Source: Elephas maximus indicus (taxonomy: Eukaryota > Chordata > Mammalia > Proboscidea > Elephantidae). Taken from it: a stretch of DNA of 64,000 nt. The DNA lies in assembly GCF_024166365.1 (NCBI RefSeq), contig NC_064843.1, positions 58,118,532 through 58,182,531 on the forward strand, read 5' to 3'. Position numbers and translations under genes: made by a program. Of the stretch, positions 45,201-54,200 are shown piece after piece. Positions within the stretch are counted from its first letter, which is position 1. Each line of letters starts with the position of its first letter. The notes beneath the pieces were generated by a model. The model was not told the origin of the DNA. It saw nothing but the letters and a program-made list of their open reading frames with translations, and searched no databases.

Positions 45201-48200
45201 AAAATGTGGCCACTAGAAAATTAAGCCCCATACATGGCTCTTGCAGGCAGATGGTGTTGTATTTCTACTTAGCCAGGCTCCTCTCCAGCCCAGGACCCCC
45301 AAACATGCCCTGCTGAGATCCTGGCAACCCCACCCCTGCAGGGCCTGGAGAGACCTAGGGCCCCACCTCTCCTGAGCTCTCCCCTGCCCCAGTTCCCCTG
45401 GAACCCCCTTCTACAGGCAGACAGCCCAGGCCCAGGTCCCGGAGCACAGCCAGACAAATGTGCTTCCCTCCTGGGGGCATGGGGGAGCCAGACCAGAGAC
45501 GCTTTTTGTCCACAAAATGTTTCTGAACACATTCTGTGAGAGCGCCATTCCAATAAGCACATATTACAACTTTTTTAATGTAACTACGTTAAACATATAA
45601 GCTATGTTCATCTTCAAACTAATAAAAACACTCGTCACCCGGGAAGCAATCCAAAGCTTATGCGCGCGGCAGCATTTAACCCCCATCCCCGCCACGTCCT
45701 GCACCCGCCTCGGGAGGCTCATACAGACACTCTTGTAAAATTGTTCCCAAAGAGCCGTAACTTGGCAAAACATTTCTCATTGAATCGGTTAGGCAAGTAC
45801 TGTGCCGCCTCTATTCGCCCCAAATCAGGGGTAGTAAAACTGAAAGAAAAGCAGGAACCGGCCTGAGAAGTTCTGGGCTCTGGTGAGTCACGCTGACTTC
45901 CTAGTTCGGGATCCTCACGTGGAAGCCTCAGCTAAGGAGGCTCCTGTTCCGGGAGGCGGCAGGCGGACCCCACAGCAAGCCAGGTCTCACCAGGGCCCAA
46001 CGAGCGCCAACACAGCCACAGGCCCTACACAGCGATCGCCCCAGGACTCCAGTGATCCTTGCTGTCTGTCGTGAAATCGCCCGGTGCTGAGACAGATTTG
46101 TCGAAGACCCAACATTCCATTTGCTAAACCACAGTCTTCCCCGGACCTCGTGCAGTGGATTCCAAGGTAAAGCCAGCTTACTGAAGCGTCCTCCCTGCTG
46201 TCACTGCTATGTCTGACTCAGCGGGTCTGAGACAACACAACAGCCCGGGCGGGGAGGCGGGGGGCAGAGAGAGGACAGGAGAGCAAGAACGAGATGGCAG
46301 GGCCAGTGGGGAACTCCTGGGCTGAGCCGGAAACCCATCCAGCAGAGGCACTGGGAACACCCACAGGGACCAGACACCGGGAAGGCAGGATGGGGCTGGG
46401 ACAAATGGCGGTACAGCCCTGGGCTTGGGGCAATCTCTGACGACCTGGTGGCCTTGGGCATGTAATTTCACTTTCCAGGTGGTGGCTCCACGGGGTAATC
46501 TGGGCCAGGACTCCCGGGGCTGTAACTTGTCAAGGAAACTGGATTTTGTGTGTGATCTCCTGACCTTTAATGCTAATTGTAAGTTCCATAACAAACAGAC
46601 ACGTACACACGGGTGAGGCAGGTCCGGCTGGCAGGCCACCTCCACCCTTGGTCATCCTGGCAGTGCTCAGAATGAGACCCTGCAGCCAGAGGGCCTTGGC
46701 TCCAATTCCAGCTCCACCCTCCCTCCCTGTGTCCTTAGGCAAGTTAATCCCCTTGCCTCAGCTACCTCACATGTAAAATGAGGTGACAACAGCTCCCCCT
46801 CACAGCCTTGCCGTAATACGCCTGGAAAAATGGCTTCAAAGTTGGTCAGTGAGGCCTCCAAAGACCCCAGTCCTGAGGATCTGAACTCTGAACCTTCTCT
46901 AGATTTCCAGAGCACTGAGGAGGCTGGGGCAGCTGAAGAGACTGTGCCCTTTCTCCGGCTCCCACAAAGGGGACAGAAAGCACATGCAGAGAGGGCTCAG
47001 GAGCTGGCCCCTCTATGGTACAGGAGGATGCCTGGACAGAGTGAGGGAGTGCAGGCCTTGGGCTCCAGCCTCACACACCAGGACCCCTCAGCAGCCTTCT
47101 TGAAGTGGTGGGTAGCTCCAGATGCTCAAGGAGCCCCCTGCTTCCCGGGACTCCAACCAAGAAGCAGCTGGTGACTCAGATAATGCACAGAATGCCTCCT
47201 GCGACCAGACTGAGACACTTAATCACCTAAAATAAACTGATGTCTTTCGAAGAAGCATTCAGGAATCTTGCTCTCTCTCACTGACAACTGTGGGGTCCTA
47301 TGAGGAGAATTTTCTCTCTACTTGCAGAATCACCGGGACCCCCAGTGGCCAAGTCAGGGAGATCTCAGCAGCCTAGCACCACTTCTGCAGCTGCCCCCGC
47401 AGTGCCCAGGTACTGGAGCACCGCCATCCTCAGGCCTGGCTTCCGGAACCACAGCAGGACCTCAGGGCTGTTCCAGGAACGGCCTTCCAAGTGGCCGCCA
47501 ACAGCTGGTGGCTAATGAGAGGGATTATCGCCTACTGTGTACCCAACCGGCAGCCTGCAACGCTGGGCCTGGAAAGGAACATCAGAAGTGGAACCTGCCA
47601 GCTAAGAGAGGCCAAGACATGCAGGGCTGAAGCCAAGTGCTGCTGGGTGAGGAGAAGACAAGGGCCGGGGTGGAGAGCCGAGCAGTACAGTGAAGGCTGG
47701 CTGGACTCTTGAGGAGGTGAGGCTGGAACGGGTCCATCTTCACAGGCCCAGGAGTCAGATTTGACCGTGCTGGCAAGGAGCAGCAAAGGATCCAGGCTTT
47801 CCATTTTGGAAGACTTGTCTCAGGATGCCCAGAAGGACAGCTGGAGGCCGGCCGACCAGGAGGAGCTGAGGCGCAGGCAGAGCAGCTGGTCTGGGAGTAT
47901 CTAGGAAGCTGGGTTGGCATTGGCTCAGGGGCTCTGATGGTGAAACCTGACCAAGGGTGCAATCTTGGGGGTTGGGTGGAGAACCTCAATGACAAAAGAA
48001 CTCGCTTTCTTAGCAAAGTGTTCAGACCAGCTCTGAAGGCCTCTCCCTCAGAGACATACGTAGGCTGAGGGGGGCTACCTCCACACCCTGCCCAAGGCCA
48101 CCCCGACAGTGCAGGTCGGGGTTCTGCATGTCTTCCCACGGGAAGTCAAACCACTGCCTTAGAGTACCTCCCATGACCCTGACTGGTCAACTCCTTGTCC

Positions 48201-51200
48201 CCAAAGACCAGGGCCAAACTTGGGTCTGACATATGAAGGCAAAGCGCCAAGGCCCCAGGAAGGGGCTTCTCTGCTCCACCTTGAAGCCCAGCACTACCCA
48301 CGCTATCATCTGTGTCTATAGCCTAAGACTGAGACTTAGACAAGCTCCCTCCTCCCACCGGCCCGAAGTCCAGAAAGCGTCCTGTCAGATAAGCAGCTCC
48401 CTCAGGGTCCTGCCCAAACTGGCAGGTGGTACCCATCTCCACCATCCCTGCTGCTTTTCTACTCACATGGTCATGCCCAGTACCTGCAGGAGGGTCCTCC
48501 TGAGCTGTAGGGAATGCCACCTTCATGAGGCCCTGAAGAAAAGGCAGTCACTCACTGCCCATAGCTGGGGCTGGAGCAGGCTCTGGACAACATCAAAGCG
48601 GACGATCCCAAGTTTGCTCAGGAGGGGAAGCCCAGCATGCCCCAGGGGGCTGGCCTGCCCTCCCCACCCAAGGATCCTGACCCCCAGGTGCTGGGAACAA
48701 CATTTGACATTTTAAGTACACTGGGCTATGTATATACAGTACCAGGAGCAACCCTGTTTGGGGCCTATTAAATTAGGCATGTTTTCTTTGGATGGAGAAA
48801 GGAAAGTAATCAATTAACAAATGGGAGGTTGTGCATTTAATGGTGTCCAATGGAACTAAAGGAAGCCCAGGTGGCGCAGTGGTTAAGTGCTACGGCCGCT
48901 AACCAAAGGGTTGTCAGTTCGAATTCGCCAGGTGCTCCTTGGAAGCCCTATGGGGCAGTTCTACTCTGTCCTATAGGGTCGCCATGAGTCATAATTGACA
49001 CGACAGCACTGGGTTTGGTTTGGTTTAATGGAATTAAATATACAGGGTCACTGTGAGTCGTAATTGACTCGACGGCACTGGGTTTGGTTTTTTCTTTTTT
49101 TATATCCTATAGATTTTATAGATTGAATGAAGGCACCCTAGCAACACAGTAGTAAAGCACCTGGCTGCTAACCGAAAAGCTGGCAGTTCAAACCCCTCAG
49201 CTGCTCCATGTGAAAAAGATGTGGCAGCCTGCTTCCAAAAAGATTACAGCCTGGGCTCCACCAGACTGAGTCCAGTACAACTAGATGGTGCCCGGCTACC
49301 ACCGACTGCTCTAACTGGGATCACAATAGAGGGTCCCGGACAGAGACGAAGAAAAATGCAGAACAAAATTCTAATACAAAAAAAGAGCAGACTTACTGGC
49401 CTGACAGAGACTGCAGAAACCTCAAGAGTATGGCCCCCAGACACTCTTTTAGTTCAGTAATGAAGTCACTCCTGAGGTTTGGCCCTCAGCCAAAGATCAG
49501 ACAGGCCCATAAACAGAACGAGACTAAAGGTGCACACCAGCCCGGGGGCAAGGTCTAGAAGGCAGGAGAGGACAGGAAAGATAGTAACAGGGAACCCAAG
49601 GTTGAGAAGGGGGGCTGCTGACATGTCATGGGGTTGTTAACCAAGGTCATAAAACAGTATGTGTACCTACTGTCTAGTGAGAAACTAGTTTCTTCCGTAA
49701 ACCTTCATCTAAAGGACAACAAAAAAAGATTACAGCCTTGGAAGCCCTATAGGGCAGTTCCACTCTGTCCTATAAGGGTGCTGTAAGTCGGGACTGACTC
49801 AACAGCAGTGGGTTTGGGTTTTTTTTTTAATAGACGGAATGACTTTATTTTTTCTTTATACTTTTGTTCTTCCCCAGTTTCAACAAAAACAATTTTATAT
49901 ATGGGGGAAAAAAATAACACATTGCAGTATTTTTAAAGAAAGGACACCCCCTGGGCTCTCTAGGCAAAATCCTTCTTTGGGCTTCCACAGGCACACAGCT
50001 CATTTTAAATGACAATCCAGATTCAACATAATGCCTGGAGAAAAAAGATGAGAGGTCATAGTCATAATCCTGGGCTCTCAGACCACAGCTGCCTAAGGTC
50101 CTAAACCCACTCAGTGGAGATTTTTGGAAGAGTGACATCAAGCAGCATTTCAGATGTGGCAGTGCCACACTGATACTTGGCACGCTCCCCTAGAGGATGT
50201 TTTTGTTCTTAAAAAAAAAAAAGAGTTCAGTTTGAAAAACTTAAACAGTGAGTGCACAAAGGCTCAAAAGCCTCAAAGAGTTTTGTTTAGAGCTTCGGAC
50301 CCAGAGAAACTGAGTTAAGTTCAAGAGGAAAAGGTTCAAGCTTGATCTCCCACATGCTCGGGGACTGCCCTGCGGGGCTGCAGAGGCACATGGCACCACA
50401 GGGGCCTGCCCGCCACGTGCTCCCTGTGTGACTCCTGAAGGCTCACAACTGACCTGAGCTCTGGCTTCTGCTCTTGAAGAGGTGAAAATACAAATTCCCT
50501 TGCAGAATGTTTGTCAAGGACAAGTGTGTGGGAAGGAGTGTCACAAGTGAAACAGCTAACAAGTAACTGGCTGAGTACAATGGTGTGAGACCACCTGCAG
50601 TAACCCCCCCAGCATACTCAGGACACAGCAGGTACACAATTCCCAGAGGGCAGGTGGGTAAAGGATGGGTGGACGGACAGCAGGGGGACAGAACACTGTC
50701 ACGTTAAATGGTTTAAGGTGCCCCTGCTACAGTATAAAGTGAGCAAGGTTTTTTTTGGTAGGTTTGAAGCTCTTCCCCTACGCCTCCTGGCCTCAGCCCC
50801 CTTAGATTACAGAACATGACTAGACTTCTAGACTGTGGGTATTTCCTATGCTCGAATCTGCCCCTGCTCAGTCAGGGATGAGGTGGTGGCCATGTTTATG
50901 GTAATAATTTTTAATAAAGGTTGTTTTGATGTGAATTTTCAAAAATTATTTTACTAGCTCTATGAAAATGTCTCCTAGAGCCTATGACCCCAGTGTGCTC
51001 TGTGGACCAGCAGCAGCAGCAGCATCTCCCAGGAGCCAGTTAGACACGCAGCATCTCGGGCCTGCCTCGGACCGGCACAATCAGAACTTGCATTTTAATG
51101 AGACCCCCCCCTCCCCAGGTGTTCTGTGTGCATCTTAAACTCTCAGAAGTACTCCACTAGGGTAATATCTCAGTGTTTTTTTTTTTTTTTTTAATCATTT

Positions 51201-54200
51201 TCAGCTCTCTCTTACAGGATATCTGAGAGTTCTAGAACATAATGCCAATAATCTTACTATCTTCATGGAGGTGTTCAGGTGGGAAGTGGTCTGGATGTGT
51301 GTAGCCTCCAGGTGCCTTTATGTACCGACCACAGAGGAAATCCAGCCATACCAAAGCTAAAGAACAATCAAGAGTTTCCGTGTGCCCAGACACTCCGAAC
51401 AATCAAGAAATCAGCTTTATCATCTCAGCTGCCAATCCTTCTCCCATACGTTTGTCTTTTAACTTCAGTCCTGTTCTCAGGGTCCCAGAGCAGCTGTTGG
51501 GTGGTACCTTCATGTCCTTTCATTGCACCGTCGGGAGTGGCTGCCTCCTGCCATCCATGCTAATCAATATTAATTCTGGCTGTCTTTCATCTGTTCAGGA
51601 GCCCTGGCAGCGCAGTGGTTAAGCATTCAGATGCTAGCCAAAAAGTCGGCAGTTCAAATCCACCGGCCGTTCCTTGGAAGCCCTATGGGGCAGTTCTGCT
51701 CTGTCCTATAGAGTCACTATGAGTTGGAATTGACTCGACAGAAATGGGTTTGGTTTTTTTTTTTGTTGGGTTTCCAATCTACTCCAAGGTTTGATATCTT
51801 CTTGAGTTAAATCTAATTCATTCAAAACTTAAGTACCTAGAGAGAGATGAGAGCTGGAGGGTCTAAACGGACTCTCCACACCTTAAACATGCTGCCCAAG
51901 ATCATTCACTGAGCATCTTTCCTTCTCCACTGAAAAATGACGTGTGCCTTGTTTGAGTTCCTGGCGTGACGGGTTCTGTTTCAGGACCATTCTATTCCCT
52001 GGAGCTGGCCGGCCTCAGTCCGCACACTACTTTTGATTACAACAGTTTGGGAATATGCTCACACACCAGGTCTTCCAAAAGACACTTAAAAAAAATCTAT
52101 TCAATATTCTTACCTATTTTTTCCTCTAGATGGAATTTTCGAACTGTTTTGCCAAGCTAGGGGGAAAAAAATCCCATTGAAATTTTGGCTAGAATAACGG
52201 TAACCCAAGAAATTAATTTGGGGATAACTTTCATTTTATATATAATATTTAATCTTCTTATCGTGGAACACCTGGTATTTCTTTGTTCAAATTTCCTATC
52301 ACCTCAAGCAAGCTGTTGCACAGGCTCACACAATCACATACAGGTCTTACTCATAACAATGTTCTTTATCACCTGTAGCTTAGGACAATTCTGCCTTCCT
52401 TCCCAGTAACATTTTTGTTTCATAGCCCATTTCGAACTCCTGATACTATGCGTGGTACAGTGGCCAGGCAGTCAGGAAGCTCTACTCCAAGCACGACGCA
52501 CGTGAGAGAACCAGCCCTCCCTGGCCTAGTGTCGCTAGATGCCCCTTGTGCCCTTAAATAAAGAGCAATTTGCCCTCCCTGAGCCTTTGTGAGGGCCTGC
52601 GAGGTCAACCTGAGCTGGTGGGGCCTGGGGAGCTGACCCCTGACCCTAACAGGAGCCCTCAGCTGCTCATTGAGGGGAGTGGCTGAGCAAATGCTGCCTC
52701 AGAAGTTGGGAGAGGAGGAAACATGACAGAAGGTGATGTAGCTTCTCAAAATGGCATGAGAGGAAAGCTGGGTACAACACAGGGCCCAGTGCTGCCCAGC
52801 CCGGATCCAGCATTTCAGATGCCAAGACACATATCTGTCATGACGCACACAGTTAACTTTACAGTTCAACTAAAGGCTAATCGAAGGCTCAAAAAAAAAA
52901 AAAAAAGCTTCACTGTATTGAAATGAGTGATGGACACGAAGCAGGAACTCCCCGGCCCAATTTCTGTAGTATCACACACCGAAAGGATAAAGGCAAATGC
53001 ACGCTCTATCTCCCAGCCATTAAGAGACCAGGGGGGAGGACCAGGAAGAAGAAAAACTGGGGGAGGGCAGCCTGGGGGAGCAGAGTGTATGGAGAGATGC
53101 CATTTCTCCTTAAAAACATGGTCTTACCATGATTCAGTCAACACACACACGTAAATGGGCAAACCCATACTGAAGCACCAGGTGAGATAAGAACACAGAA
53201 CAGGCCAACAAAATGCAGCCAGCCAGTCAAGAAAGACTTGGCAAGACACGGAACTGTTGTAGATTTTGTGCTGGATGGAAATACTGTTCCTTACGCTCCA
53301 CTCTCCTTGTGTATACACCTTTTCCCACGTTACTCTGTAGTTTCCCCCACTGGAGAAAGAGCACTTCTGGGCCCCTGACTCAGGCTTGGTCACCTGACTT
53401 GTTCCGGCCAACAGGATGCTGGTCTGAAACGTGCTTGCGCACCTGGCGTTCTTTTGTACCTCTACGGTACCACGAGAAGGGCCTCCGACCTAGAGTCACT
53501 GAAGTCTTAGCCCCAGAACAAACTCACGTGAACATACCTGAGCTCACCCTGCAGCAGGGAGGCAGCGCCATTAAACCACAGCTTGAAGCAGAGCCACCCC
53601 GCCAAGACAACCCAGACCAGCCAACCTCCAGCCAACCCACAAAAGCACTAGCAAGAATAAATGAGTGCTGTTGTAAGCCACTGAAATTGGGGATATTTGT
53701 TATGCAGCCTTATTGTGGCAGTAACTAATACAAATGACATCACCAAGGGAAAGACAGCTTTTCCCTGCAAGTTATAAAGGAAGTAGAGTAACTCACCAGG
53801 CTCACTTTTCTTCTTTGACTTCTTCTTTGAAGGAGCCTCTTGCTTTGGTGCCGCCTGGCTCTGGATCATATCTGGATTTTTATCCTGGATAGAAGCTGAC
53901 TCTGCCTTTTTGCCCTGATTGGCAGCTGCATCCCCCTTTTTGCCCTGTTTGGGAGACCCCTCTGCCTTTTTGCCCTGGTTGGGGGTTCCCTCTGCCTTTT
54001 TGCCTTGATTGGTGGCTCCGTCTCCTTTTTTCCCCTGGTTCACAACACTCTCTGCCTTAGCGCCCTGATTGGCAACCGAATCTGCCTTTTTGCCCTGGTT
54101 CTGGGCCCCCTCTGCCTTTTTACCCTGATTCTGGGCCCCCTCGGTCTTTTTACCCTGGTTCTGGGCCCCCTCGGCCTTTTTACCCTGGTTCTGGGCCCCC

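Larger units (their letters stand above)
42914..53796 (-). other. RRBP1: Largest RRBP1 internal intron (between coding exons 1 and 2)
   Basis: This GT-AG intron is 10883 bases long. It holds most of the AfroSINEs, an RTE-like 3' tail (44553-44665), a MER5 (44990-45270), a CpG-rich island (45650-46160), a MIR (46650-46830), a nested retroposon (49252-49722), a hAT-like relic (50990-51180) and a MaLR-type LTR (53240-53735). Stretches 42914-44190, 46840-48845 and 51770-53240 show nothing that I can name. Confidence 0.85.

Noticed and set aside
51598-51680. tRNA gene candidates at AfroSINE heads
   Set aside because: A- and B-box-like motifs are present, but the sequences continue into SINE bodies and lack a foldable, complete tRNA.
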